Positions 13,172-21,306 of a DNA stretch of 50,134 nt are shown piece by piece. Both the position numbers and the translations under genes were made by a program. The notes under the pieces are model-generated. The model was given only the letters and a program-made list of their open reading frames with translations, was not told where the DNA came from and did no database searches. Origin of the DNA: Flavobacterium sp. Its GTDB lineage: Bacteria > Bacteroidota > Bacteroidia > Flavobacteriales > Flavobacteriaceae. The stretch lies in the NCBI GenBank assembly GCA_014379405.1, contig JACMLU010000009.1:1-50134 (forward strand), in the 5' to 3' direction. Each line of letters starts with the position of its first letter. The first letter of the stretch is position 1.

Positions 13172-15430
13172 TTAGAATAGGAATCCAATTTTAATGTGCG
13201 AATATACTTTGCCAATTTCTGGCGAATACATTGCGGTTAACTCCATTGGCAAAAAGCCCAAATTATAACCTAATCCCAACGAAAAACCATTGATTGATTT
13301 TACATTATTTGAATCCCAGGCTTTGGTCAAGGTACTGAAATTATACATTCCTGTATTGGCTCTACCCATAAGAAACAAACTGCCGGCAAAATTATATTGC
13401 ATTCCCAACATTCCTGAAGCCGTTGAACTGGAATTGATTTGCTGTTCGTTGAGTCCGGCAAAAACAATTTGTTGCCTGAATAATTGTTGAATTCCACCCA
13501 TATAAAAATTATCAATTATAAATCCTTGGGAACGAAGACAAACTGCCGACTGCAAGGTATAAAACAAAGTCCATTTTTTATCCAAAGGGTGAAATTGGGT
13601 GAAATTAATCATAAACTTGTAATAATTATCTACATTATTGAGTGAACTTGAAATATCTTGGGCTGGACTGCCATCGGCTGGAGAATAAACAATTTGCGCT
13701 TTTCTATTGAATACAACACCAGCTTGGGTTGAAAACACATACCCTCGAGTTGGAAAATTAGGTCGATCGGTTGTTATGGATTCAGACAATAAGTACCCAT
13801 AATAATTACTTATATATCCATCATAAGAATCATCACTGACTACATCGGGCGAAAATCTATTTTTCTGGTAGCTAATTCCTGCCGTCAAATTCCAATCGTT
13901 ATCAATAACCCTTGTATAATTCAAATCCAATTGAGAATATTTAACACCATAAACATACAGTTTTTGGCTACCGTCATATCGGTTCAAAGGGAGGTTTTGC
14001 CTTTCCCAAGTGAGGTCAAAATAATTATTTGCCTTAGGTCCAAATATCTGTCTATGTTCTAACAATGTCCTGAAATTTTCGCCAAGGGCAAATTTTGCCA
14101 TAGTACGCGATTTTTTAAGCAACAAATCTCTCATAGTAACATTGAATAATATTGCTGGGCCAGTAAACGAATGAAATGACAATCCAAATTTTAATTGCGT
14201 TAACAATTTCTCATGCACTTTACATATTAATTTAGCGTGTCCTTCGGTGGTTGGTTCTAATGAATAGTAAATGTTTTCATAATAACGGCTTGAAAAAGCT
14301 TTTCTGAAACCATTGTTTATTTGTTTAGCCGTATAGGCGTTTCCTGTTTTTAATTGAAGTTTTTCCAACAACAAACTTTTGCTTGTTTTTTCAATACCTA
14401 CAAAACTAATTTCATCAATTATGATGTTGTCCACTTTTGGCAAGCGGTTATTTGCATCATATACTATTGGATATTTCGCATTTAAAGAATCGGCAAGATG
14501 CTTGAAATAAGGATAATACATTTTTCCAATTTTATCACCAATATCCATAATAGAATCAGTGGAATCAAAACTACCTGCACTGTATTTCTCCAATGCTGGT
14601 TCAATCACGAGATTACAAAGCTTTTTTTCTTCAACCAAATCATCGGCATCGCGATATTGTGTAATTTGGTAAAAAACATCCAACACATTGTTTAATTTAG
14701 AAATGTCTGGAAGACCCGTAAAAAGGTTTACACCAATGACGACATCAGCTCCCATTTCTTTAACATCTTTTACTGGAAAATTTCTGACGATCCCTCCATC
14801 TACCAACTTCGTTTTTTCATAATCAACAGCGGTAAAAACGCTTGGTATCGCCATACTCGAACGCACAGCGGTAACTATATCTCCTTTCGAAAGCACAACA
14901 GGCCTACCATTAGACAAATCAACGGCAATACATTTAAAAGGAATATTGAACTTTGAAAAATCCTTGATGTTGTAAACAGGCAAAAACAATCTGTTCAGTA
15001 CTAACCATAACTCCTGAGAATCTATTAGTCCTGTTGCAAATTGCAGTTTACGATTTTTAACTCCCACTTCTACAGAATATTGGCCATATTCGTCTTTTTC
15101 ATCAATACTGACATGCTCATAAATAGGCTTACCACTTAATAATTCATCCCACTTTAAATCTTTGGTTATTTTTTCGATCTGTTTACCCGAATATCCAGTA
15201 GCATATAATGCTCCAATGATACTACCCATACTGGTTCCGGTTACATAATCAATTTTAAGTCCAGCACTGTCAATGGCTTTTAATACCCCAATATGTGCCA
15301 TACCCTTGGCACCGCCACCACTTAAAACCAGTCCTACTTTCGGTCGTTGCGACCAAAGACAATTTACAGAAAGAAGTATTAAAAAGAAACAAAGTAGAAA
15401 TCTTTTTTGAGGTTGGAAGTTGGCTTTCAT
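13172..15430 (-). CDS. Patatin-like phospholipase with POTRA and beta-barrel domains
   Basis: 752 residues. Signal peptide 1-27, then a patatin domain (about 30-320) with the oxyanion loop S-G-G-G-A-K-G (37-43), nucleophile Ser67 in G-T-S-M-G and Asp211 in D-G-G. Residues 340-420 resemble a POTRA domain and 425-752 form an Omp85-type beta-barrel ending in F-L-F. This is the layout of fused type Vd secreted phospholipases such as PlpD and FplA, here kept in the outer membrane of a flavobacterium. Catalytic residues are all present, so lipid hydrolysis is likely; substrate unknown. Confidence 0.9.
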   Translation of the reverse strand: MKANFQPQKRFLLCFFLILLSVNCLWSQRPKVGLVLSGGGAKGMAHIGVLKAIDSAGLKIDYVTGTSMGSIIGALYATGYSGKQIEKITKDLKWDELLSGKPIYEHVSIDEKDEYGQYSVEVGVKNRKLQFATGLIDSQELWLVLNRLFLPVYNIKDFSKFNIPFKCIAVDLSNGRPVVLSKGDIVTAVRSSMAIPSVFTAVDYEKTKLVDGGIVRNFPVKDVKEMGADVVIGVNLFTGLPDISKLNNVLDVFYQITQYRDADDLVEEKKLCNLVIEPALEKYSAGSFDSTDSIMDIGDKIGKMYYPYFKHLADSLNAKYPIVYDANNRLPKVDNIIIDEISFVGIEKTSKSLLLEKLQLKTGNAYTAKQINNGFRKAFSSRYYENIYYSLEPTTEGHAKLICKVHEKLLTQLKFGLSFHSFTGPAILFNVTMRDLLLKKSRTMAKFALGENFRTLLEHRQIFGPKANNYFDLTWERQNLPLNRYDGSQKLYVYGVKYSQLDLNYTRVIDNDWNLTAGISYQKNRFSPDVVSDDSYDGYISNYYGYLLSESITTDRPNFPTRGYVFSTQAGVVFNRKAQIVYSPADGSPAQDISSSLNNVDNYYKFMINFTQFHPLDKKWTLFYTLQSAVCLRSQGFIIDNFYMGGIQQLFRQQIVFAGLNEQQINSSSTASGMLGMQYNFAGSLFLMGRANTGMYNFSTLTKAWDSNNVKSINGFSLGLGYNLGFLPMELTAMYSPEIGKVYSHIKIGFLF

Positions 15431-15635
15431 TTGGCTTTTTTATGAACTATAAATTAGGCTCTAAAATAATTTGTTGAAAAATTGTACTAAGAACAAGTAA
15501 CCATTCGTAACAATTCAAAAAAATAATTTTAAGTAAATATATATGATTTAACCGATATAGAAAATTATTTATTTCAAAAAAAAGGGGGTAATTCGGGTTT
15601 AAAAAAGAGTTTTACCTTCCAACAATTCACAAAAA

Positions 15636-15659
15636 AAACCGAAAATCACTTTCCGGTTT
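15636..15659 (-). terminator. Terminator after msrB-msrA
   Basis: On the minus strand AACCGGAAA and TTTTCGGTT pair over a short loop and are followed by eight T; the hairpin sits 18 bases beyond the stop codon. Confidence 0.65.
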
Positions 15660-15676
15660 GAATATCAATTATAACA

Positions 15677-16783
15677 TTACTTTTTTAATCGAGCCTTGAA
15701 AATCTTTTCGAATTTTTCTATTTTTGGTTGTATTACCATTTGACAATATGGCTCACTTTTGTTGTTTTCGTAATAATTTTGATGGTAATCTTCCGCTACA
15801 TAAAACTTAGCAAGCGGCTCCAATGTCGTTACAATTGGGTTGCTATATACTTTTTCGGAATTCAATTGATTAATAATAGACTTGGCCGCCTTTTTCTGTA
15901 CTTCATCTTTATAAAAAATTACTGAACGATATTGGGATCCAACATCTGCCCCTTGACGGTTTAGCGTTGTTGGATCGTGAACGGTAAAAAACACCTGGAA
16001 GATTTCGTCAAGATTTGTTTTGGTTTTGTCATACGTAATTTGCACCACCTCGGCGTGACCCGTTGTTCCAGAGCAAACCTCTTCATATGTAGGATCTGCA
16101 ATTTTCCCACCTGTAAATCCAGAAACTACTGATTTCACACCGTCTAGGTTTTCGTAAACCGCCTCTACACACCAATAACAACCTCCACCAAGCGTGATGG
16201 TTTCCAAATTATTTTTAGTACCACTTGCTATTACGGCATTGTCGGGAACAAAATCCAAGGCAATAGAATTCATACAATATCTTTTGCCTGTTGGTGCTGG
16301 ACCATCATCAAAAAGATGTCCCAAATGCCCGTCACATCTACCGCAAAGCGCTTCAATTCTTCTCATTCCATACGAATTGTCTTCTTTGTAGACTACACTC
16401 TTTTTGTTTTCTTGTTCAAAAAAACTTGGCCAACCGCAACTACTTGCAAATTTCTGGTCAGATCGAAATAATTTGTTTCCACAAGCCGCACAATAATAAG
16501 TTCCTTTGGCATCAGAATCCCAAAGTTTTCCCGTGAAGGCTCTTTCGGTATCGGCATTTCTTGAAACGGCGTACAAATCTGGAGACAATACCTTTTTCCA
16601 TTCAGCATCAGACACATTCAATTTTGTTGTATCGGTATTAGAATAATAAGGATTTCCGGGTTTGCTGATTGTATTTTCCATAGTTGTTGAATTTGGAGTT
16701 AATGCTGTTTTTTTTGTTAATTGTCCACACGCATTTAATGTGAATAACGACAGTATCATCAAATAGTTAAAAATGTTTTTCAT
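15677..16783 (-). CDS. msrBA: MsrB-MsrA fusion methionine sulfoxide reductase lipoprotein
   Basis: 368 residues from ATG 16781-16783, where a lipoprotein signal begins (M-K-N-I-F-N-Y...F-T-L-N-A-C-G, Cys19). A frame extension of 27 codons upstream is rejected. The MsrB domain (about 60-190) has the zinc pairs C-A-A-C and C-G-R-C and the catalytic R-Y-C-M-N-S. The MsrA domain (about 200-360) has the catalytic G-G-G-C-Y-W-C. Together they reduce R- and S-methionine sulfoxide. The lipid anchor places both activities in the envelope, where they would repair oxidised periplasmic or surface proteins. The order B-A is the reverse of the more common A-B fusion. Confidence 0.93.
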   Translation of the reverse strand: MKNIFNYLMILSLFTLNACGQLTKKTALTPNSTTMENTISKPGNPYYSNTDTTKLNVSDAEWKKVLSPDLYAVSRNADTERAFTGKLWDSDAKGTYYCAACGNKLFRSDQKFASSCGWPSFFEQENKKSVVYKEDNSYGMRRIEALCGRCDGHLGHLFDDGPAPTGKRYCMNSIALDFVPDNAVIASGTKNNLETITLGGGCYWCVEAVYENLDGVKSVVSGFTGGKIADPTYEEVCSGTTGHAEVVQITYDKTKTNLDEIFQVFFTVHDPTTLNRQGADVGSQYRSVIFYKDEVQKKAAKSIINQLNSEKVYSNPIVTTLEPLAKFYVAEDYHQNYYENNKSEPYCQMVIQPKIEKFEKIFKARLKK

Positions 16784-16949
16784 AGTAATCTTTATTAGAT
16801 TATGGTGTAAATTTACAATAGATATACGCAAGAAATTGTAGTCTAGATTGCAAAAGGCTACCATTTAAGGAAAGTTTAACGATTGTTGAAATTCTAAAAA
16901 TCAGGGTTGCCAATTCTTTTTTCGTATTTTTGGCAAGCTAAAATAGATT

Positions 16950-17477
16950 ATGAAAGAAGAGAATGTAATATTGGTCAACCCAAATGACGAGCAAATTGGC
17001 TTGATGCCTAAATTGGAAGCCCACGAAAAAGCGGTGTTGCATCGGGCATTTTCTGTTTTTGTACTAAATGACAAAAACGAGATTATGCTCCAACAACGAG
17101 CACAACACAAATACCATTCTCCATTATTATGGACCAATACTTGTTGTAGCCACCAACGCGACGGCGAAACCAATCTTCAGGCGGGAAACCGTAGATTATT
17201 TGAAGAAATGGGTTTTGGAACCGAACTGAAGGAATTATTCCATTTTATATACAAAGCGCCTTTCGACAATGGTTTAACAGAGCATGAACTCGACCATGTC
17301 ATGATAGGCTATTATAATGACGAACCAAAAATAAATCCCGAAGAAGTAGAAAATTGGAAATGGATGGACATTGAAGCTATTCAAAAAGACATGCTATTGC
17401 ATCCTGAAACGTACACGGTTTGGTTCAAGATTATTTTTGACGAATTTTATCATTACTTGGAAGAACATAAGATTTAA
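16950..17477 (+). CDS. idi: Isopentenyl-diphosphate delta-isomerase, type 1
   Basis: 175 residues, Nudix fold. Catalytic Cys in N-T-C-C-S-H-Q-R (about 64-71), Nudix helix R-R-L-F-E-E-M-G-F and catalytic Glu in H-E-L-D-H. It interconverts IPP and DMAPP for isoprenoid (quinone, carotenoid) synthesis. A TATTTTTG -7-like box lies at 16925-16932, very close to the ATG. Confidence 0.95.
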   Translation: MKEENVILVNPNDEQIGLMPKLEAHEKAVLHRAFSVFVLNDKNEIMLQQRAQHKYHSPLLWTNTCCSHQRDGETNLQAGNRRLFEEMGFGTELKELFHFIYKAPFDNGLTEHELDHVMIGYYNDEPKINPEEVENWKWMDIEAIQKDMLLHPETYTVWFKIIFDEFYHYLEEHKI

Positions 17478-17536
17478 GATAGCAGAATGCAGATTTCAGA
17501 TTTCAGAAATATTTAACTTCAAACTTTTAACTTCAA

Positions 17537-17947
17537 ATGCAAGTAACCATATCCAGAAAAGCACATTTCAACGCAGCCCATAGATTGCATCGAAAAGATT
17601 GGACTTTCGAACAAAACGATGCCGTTTTTGGCAAATGCAACAATCCTAATTTTCACGGTCACAACTATGAATTGATTGTAAGCGTAACCGGAAAAATTAA
17701 TCCTGAAACTGGCTATGTTATGGATGTCAAAGATTTAAGCGACTTGATTTTTGAAGAAGTCGAAAAACCTTTTGACCATAAAAACCTGAATTTGGATGTT
17801 CCTGAATTTGAAAACCTGAATCCCACTGCCGAAAACATAGTGGTTGTGATTTGGAATAAAATAAGACAAAGGATAAAATCCGAATTGGATTTAGAGATAA
17901 CACTTTATGAAACGCCGCGAAATTTTGTTACCTACAAAGGGGAATAA
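17537..17947 (+). CDS. queD: 6-carboxy-tetrahydropterin synthase (QueD) family
   Basis: 136 residues. The catalytic Cys in F-G-K-C-N-N-P-N precedes the zinc site H-G-H-N-Y, and the first zinc His lies in A-A-H-R-L-H. The C-terminal E-T-P-R-N-F Glu is the pterin anchor. The family makes 6-carboxy-tetrahydropterin for queuosine, or 6-pyruvoyl-tetrahydropterin. Other que genes are not adjacent, so the biopterin role remains possible. The stop overlaps the next start by one base (TAATG). Confidence 0.9.
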   Translation: MQVTISRKAHFNAAHRLHRKDWTFEQNDAVFGKCNNPNFHGHNYELIVSVTGKINPETGYVMDVKDLSDLIFEEVEKPFDHKNLNLDVPEFENLNPTAENIVVVIWNKIRQRIKSELDLEITLYETPRNFVTYKGE

Positions 17948-18405
17948 TGGCACTACAAATAGGAAATAGAATTCCCCAATTTTCAGCAAAAGACAGTAAT
18001 GGAAACGATTTTGACAGTGCGTCAATCGTGGGTAAAAAACCTGTGGTTTTCTATTTTTATCCAAAAGACAATACGCCGGGTTGCACTGCACAAGCTTGTA
18101 GTTTTCGAGATCAATACGAAGATTTCAAGGATTATGGCGCAGAAGTTATCGGAATCAGCAGTGACAGCATAACATCGCACGAAAAATTTGTCCAACAATA
18201 CAAACTGCCGTTTATTTTACTTTCGGACAATGACAAAAAAATTAGAACCCTTTTTGGAGTGAAACCTAATTTATTTGGTTTAATCCCAGGCAGAGTGACT
18301 TATGTGGTTGACAAAAACGGAATAATCCAATTGATTTTTGATAGTTTATTGGCCACGCATCACATTCCAAAGGCATTAGAAACCATTAAAAATATGGTGT
18401 CATAA
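17947..18405 (+). CDS. bcp: Thioredoxin-dependent peroxiredoxin (Bcp/PrxQ)
   Basis: 152 residues. Peroxidatic Cys and resolving Cys five residues apart in P-G-C-T-A-Q-A-C-S-F-R-D, after F-Y-F-Y-P-K-D-N-T, the atypical two-Cys PrxQ pattern. It reduces hydrogen and organic peroxides with thioredoxin in the cytosol. It is translationally coupled to the queD-like gene by a TAATG overlap. Confidence 0.93.
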   Translation: MALQIGNRIPQFSAKDSNGNDFDSASIVGKKPVVFYFYPKDNTPGCTAQACSFRDQYEDFKDYGAEVIGISSDSITSHEKFVQQYKLPFILLSDNDKKIRTLFGVKPNLFGLIPGRVTYVVDKNGIIQLIFDSLLATHHIPKALETIKNMVS

Positions 18406-18508
18406 AAACCCGAAATAATATAACATATCATCATTTTTTTACTTTATTTTGTCTTTACATTTCGTCGTGAAGAAAATTGACATACACACTTGAAAAAAAA
18501 ACACTAAA

Positions 18509-19471
18509 ATGAAATTATATCCATTACAATTTGAGCCCATTTTAAAAGAAAGAATTTGGGGAGGAGAAAAACTAAAAACCATTCTAAACAAACCAATTAC
18601 TTCAAATATAACAGGCGAAAGTTGGGAATTGTCAACCGTTGAAGGCGACGTAAGTGTTGTTGCCAATGGGGAATATAAAGGAAAATCATTATCTGAATTA
18701 ATCAATGACAATCCGAACGAAATTCTTGGAACAGAAGTTCACCAGCAATTTGGCAAACAATTTCCGCTACTTTTCAAATACCTTGATGCTCGTGAAGACT
18801 TGTCGATACAGGTTCATCCCAATGACAAATTAGCTAAAAAACGCCACAATTCTTTCGGAAAAACCGAAATGTGGTACGTACTGCAAGCAGATAAAGATGC
18901 AAGAATAATAGTTGGTTTCAAGGAAAATTCGAATTCAGATGAATATTTAGAAAATCTAAAAAACAAAACGCTACTTTCCATTCTTGATGACGTAAAAGTG
19001 GCAGAAGGCGATGTTTTCTTTTTGGAAACAGGAACTGTTCACGCTATTGGCGCGGGATTAGTTATAGCCGAAATACAGCAAACATCGGACATTACGTATC
19101 GATTGTATGATTTTGAAAGAGTGGATGCTGCCGGAAATCAAAGGGAATTACATGTTGATTTGGCTTTGGAGGCCATCAATTACAATAAAGTGGACACTCA
19201 CAAAAAATACGACAAAGTATCAAACCAATCGAATACTGTCGTGGATTGTCCTTATTTCACAACCAATTTCCTGCCTTTAGACGGTGAAATTTCAGTTGAT
19301 AAAGCAGGAAATACTTTTACTGTATATATGTGTGTTGACGGCAGTTTTGAATTGGAATGCGAAGGCACAAAATACCAGTATATAAAAGGAGACACCATTT
19401 TGATTCCAGCCGCCGTGAAGACATTCATTCTCAGTGGAAAAGCTTCAATTTTAGAAATTTACATTTCATAG
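18509..19471 (+). CDS. manA: Mannose-6-phosphate isomerase, type I
   Basis: 320 residues, cupin fold. Zinc-site motifs S-I-Q-V-H-P-N-D (His and Gln ligands), K-T-E-M-W-Y-V-L and the F-L-E-T-G-T-V-H-A-I-G-A-G block. It interconverts fructose 6-phosphate and mannose 6-phosphate and feeds GDP-mannose and envelope glycans. It is shorter than E. coli ManA (391) but normal for the Bacillus/Bacteroidota form. Confidence 0.93.
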   Translation: MKLYPLQFEPILKERIWGGEKLKTILNKPITSNITGESWELSTVEGDVSVVANGEYKGKSLSELINDNPNEILGTEVHQQFGKQFPLLFKYLDAREDLSIQVHPNDKLAKKRHNSFGKTEMWYVLQADKDARIIVGFKENSNSDEYLENLKNKTLLSILDDVKVAEGDVFFLETGTVHAIGAGLVIAEIQQTSDITYRLYDFERVDAAGNQRELHVDLALEAINYNKVDTHKKYDKVSNQSNTVVDCPYFTTNFLPLDGEISVDKAGNTFTVYMCVDGSFELECEGTKYQYIKGDTILIPAAVKTFILSGKASILEIYIS

Positions 19472-19493
19472 TCGGTAATAGAAAGATTATGTG

Positions 19494-19501
19494 TACTTTT
19501 G
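19494..19501 (+). promoter_or_regulatory. -7 promoter element of the 89-aa gene
   Basis: TACTTTTG fits TAnnTTTG and lies 28 bases before the ATG at 19529. No TTG is at the expected -33 place. Confidence 0.35.
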
Positions 19502-19528
19502 CAATCGCAAATTAAAATTAAAAATAAA

Positions 19529-19798
19529 ATGGCAAACGTTAAGAATTTAAAAAAAGACATCAACTACGTTTTAGGAGATATTATTGAAGCAGTTTACTTG
19601 TTCGAAATCACAACTTCTGGAAAACCAACTGAAGAATCAAATGCTTTGATTGACGAAGCTATCGCTGCTTTTGATACTTTAATTACAAAAGTAAACGCTA
19701 AGAACGTTGAAAATAAAAAAGCACATTTCAAACAAATAAATGTTGAATTGGAACAAACTGCAAATCAATTGATTGCTAAAATCAACGGACTACAGTAA
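19529..19798 (+). CDS. Conserved small helical protein (89 aa)
   Basis: 89 residues from ATG 19529 (M-A-N-V-K-N-L-K-K-D-I-N-Y-V-L-G-D). Ten extra upstream codons are rejected because the A-rich leader ends here. The whole chain looks helical with heptad-like leucines and is rich in Ala, Glu and Lys; no signal peptide. I recall such proteins as widely conserved in Flavobacteriia but without a known role. It stands alone with its own promoter-like box, just before tRNA-Thr. Confidence 0.8.
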   Translation: MANVKNLKKDINYVLGDIIEAVYLFEITTSGKPTEESNALIDEAIAAFDTLITKVNAKNVENKKAHFKQINVELEQTANQLIAKINGLQ

Positions 19799-19828
19799 AA
19801 AAAAGCAATAAAAAAGTTTGAATTTATT

Positions 19829-19858
19829 TTGGAAAAACGAAATTCAAACTTATATTTG
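19829..19858 (+). promoter_or_regulatory. Promoter of tRNA-Thr
   Basis: TTG at 19829-19831, a 19-base spacer and TATATTTG at 19851-19858, 15 bases before the mature tRNA 5' end. A close match to the flavobacterial consensus. Confidence 0.65.
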
Positions 19859-19873
19859 CACCCGTAATACGTC

Positions 19874-19947
19874 GCCAGCGTAGCTCAGTTGGCTAGAGCA
19901 GCTGATTTGTAATCAGCAGGTCGTGGGTTCGAGTCCCTCCGCCGGCT
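19874..19947 (+). tRNA. tRNA-Thr (anticodon TGT)
   Basis: 74-base cloverleaf: acceptor GCCAGCG / CGCCGGC (one A-C mismatch at 4-69), anticodon stem GCTGA/TCAGC with loop TTTGTAA, T loop GGTTCGAGTCC, discriminator T. CCA is not encoded. Confidence 0.94.
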
Positions 19948-19956
19948 CCTTAAGAA

Positions 19957-19986
19957 AACCATCTAACGAAAGTTAGGTGGTTTTTT
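19957..19986 (+). terminator. Terminator of tRNA-Thr
   Basis: AACCATCTAAC and GTTAGGTGGTT form an 11-bp stem with a GAAA-type loop, followed by a T run. Confidence 0.85.
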
Positions 19987-20030
19987 GTTTTTATAAAAAT
20001 TACCAATAAAAAATATTTTTAAAACAAAGA

Positions 20031-20076
20031 GAGCGACACAATTATTTTGCCCTTTAGACCAAACATTGTATCGCTC
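20031..20076. repeat. Long hairpin between tRNA-Thr and cysK
   Basis: GAGCGACACAAT (20031-20042) and ATTGTATCGCTC (20065-20076) pair at 11 of 12 positions around a 22-base loop. There is no T run, so it is not an ordinary terminator. The 193 bases between tRNA-Thr and cysK hold only this hairpin and the tRNA terminator. Confidence 0.5.
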
Positions 20077-20140
20077 ATTATCTTTGACAAATCTTACTGT
20101 ACAACCAAAACAAATTGAATCAATAATAATTCAAAAAGAA

Positions 20141-21049
20141 TTAAAACAAGTCATCTACCGAAAGGTACCTTTCTCCTGTATCGTAATTAAAAGTTAGAAT
20201 TACTGCATCTTCAGGAATATCTGCAAGTTTCTTAGAAACTGCAGCTAGAGAAGCTCCTGTTGAAATACCTACAAAAATCCCTTCTTCCTTGGTTAATCTT
20301 TGGGCAAATGAATAAGCTTCATCTTTTTCGATTGAAATTATTCCATCTACATATTCACTATTATAAACGTCAGGGATAAACCCAGCTCCAATACCCTGAA
20401 GAGGATGTGGTGAAGGAGAACCACCAGCTAAAACAGGCGATAAAGCAGGCTCAACTGCATAAGTTTTAAGATTAGGAAAGTGTTGTTTCAATATTCTGGA
20501 AACTCCAGTGATATGCCCTCCAGTTCCTACTCCCGTAATAAGGTAATCAATACCCTCCGGAAAATCTTTTAAAATTTCTTGGGCTGTTGTTCTTTCGTGA
20601 ACCTCAACATTGGCTGGATTGGTAAATTGAGATGGCAAAAACGAATTAGGAGTGGCTGCCGCCAATTCTATTGCTTTCGCAACCGCACCTGGAGTACCTT
20701 TTTCTTTTGGTGTTAAAACGAATTCGGCTCCATAGGCATTCATTATTTTGCGTCTTTCGACACTCATTGATTCCGGCATAACCAGAATAACTTTATATCC
20801 TTTTACGGCAGCTACCAATGCGAGTCCAATTCCAGTGTTTCCTGAAGTAGGTTCTATGATTGTAGTATCAGGTTTTAAAAGTCCTTTTTTCTCGGCATCT
20901 TCAATCATGGCAAGAGCAATCCTATCTTTGATACTGGCTCCTGGATTTGATCTTTCCAGTTTAATCCAAACTTGATGTGATTTAAAAAGTTTGTTCAATT
21001 TTACGTGAGGGGTGTTCCCTATCGTTTCTAAAATGTTTTGAAATTTCAT
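20141..21049 (-). CDS. cysK: Cysteine synthase (O-acetylserine sulfhydrylase)
   Basis: 302 residues from ATG 21047-21049 ([14 protein letters not shown]). The frame is open another 60 codons upstream but that stretch is not CysK-like. PLP Lys41 lies in [19 protein letters not shown] binds substrate; G-T-G-G-H-I-T-G binds the PLP phosphate. It makes cysteine from O-acetylserine and sulfide. No cysE neighbour is in view. Confidence 0.95.
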   Translation of the reverse strand: MKFQNILETIGNTPHVKLNKLFKSHQVWIKLERSNPGASIKDRIALAMIEDAEKKGLLKPDTTIIEPTSGNTGIGLALVAAVKGYKVILVMPESMSVERRKIMNAYGAEFVLTPKEKGTPGAVAKAIELAAATPNSFLPSQFTNPANVEVHERTTAQEILKDFPEGIDYLITGVGTGGHITGVSRILKQHFPNLKTYAVEPALSPVLAGGSPSPHPLQGIGAGFIPDVYNSEYVDGIISIEKDEAYSFAQRLTKEEGIFVGISTGASLAAVSKKLADIPEDAVILTFNYDTGERYLSVDDLF

Positions 21050-21250
21050 GATATCGTATGTATTGTTTTTAAATGGATAAAAAATGTGTCCAGAATAAGA
21101 ATTGTTTTTCTCTGTCTTTGTTTCGCTTTCCGCGAGAGTAATTTTTAAAGCTTTTGCTAAATTACTAAAAAAACAAGATAAACGCATTAATACATTTAGT
21201 TTTGTAATAATTCGTAACTGATTTGTCATTTAGATTTAGAACATAAAAAA

Positions 21251-21272
21251 AATCCCGAATTGCTTCGGGATT
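21251..21272 (-). terminator. Terminator of the FAS1/SusCD operon
   Basis: On the minus strand AATCCCGAA and TTCGGGATT form a stem with a 4-base loop followed by T, about 35 bases beyond the last SusD stop. Confidence 0.8.
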
Positions 21273-21306
21273 AAATTTCAACTAATGCTATAATTTATTT
21301 CATTTG

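Noticed and set aside
13172..16783. Patatin and MsrBA genes as one operon
   Set aside because: A hairpin with a T run follows msrBA and about 246 bases separate the genes.
21050..21229. 60-codon N-terminal extension of cysteine synthase
   Set aside because: The extension has no CysK similarity, and [14 protein letters not shown] is the usual start of the family.
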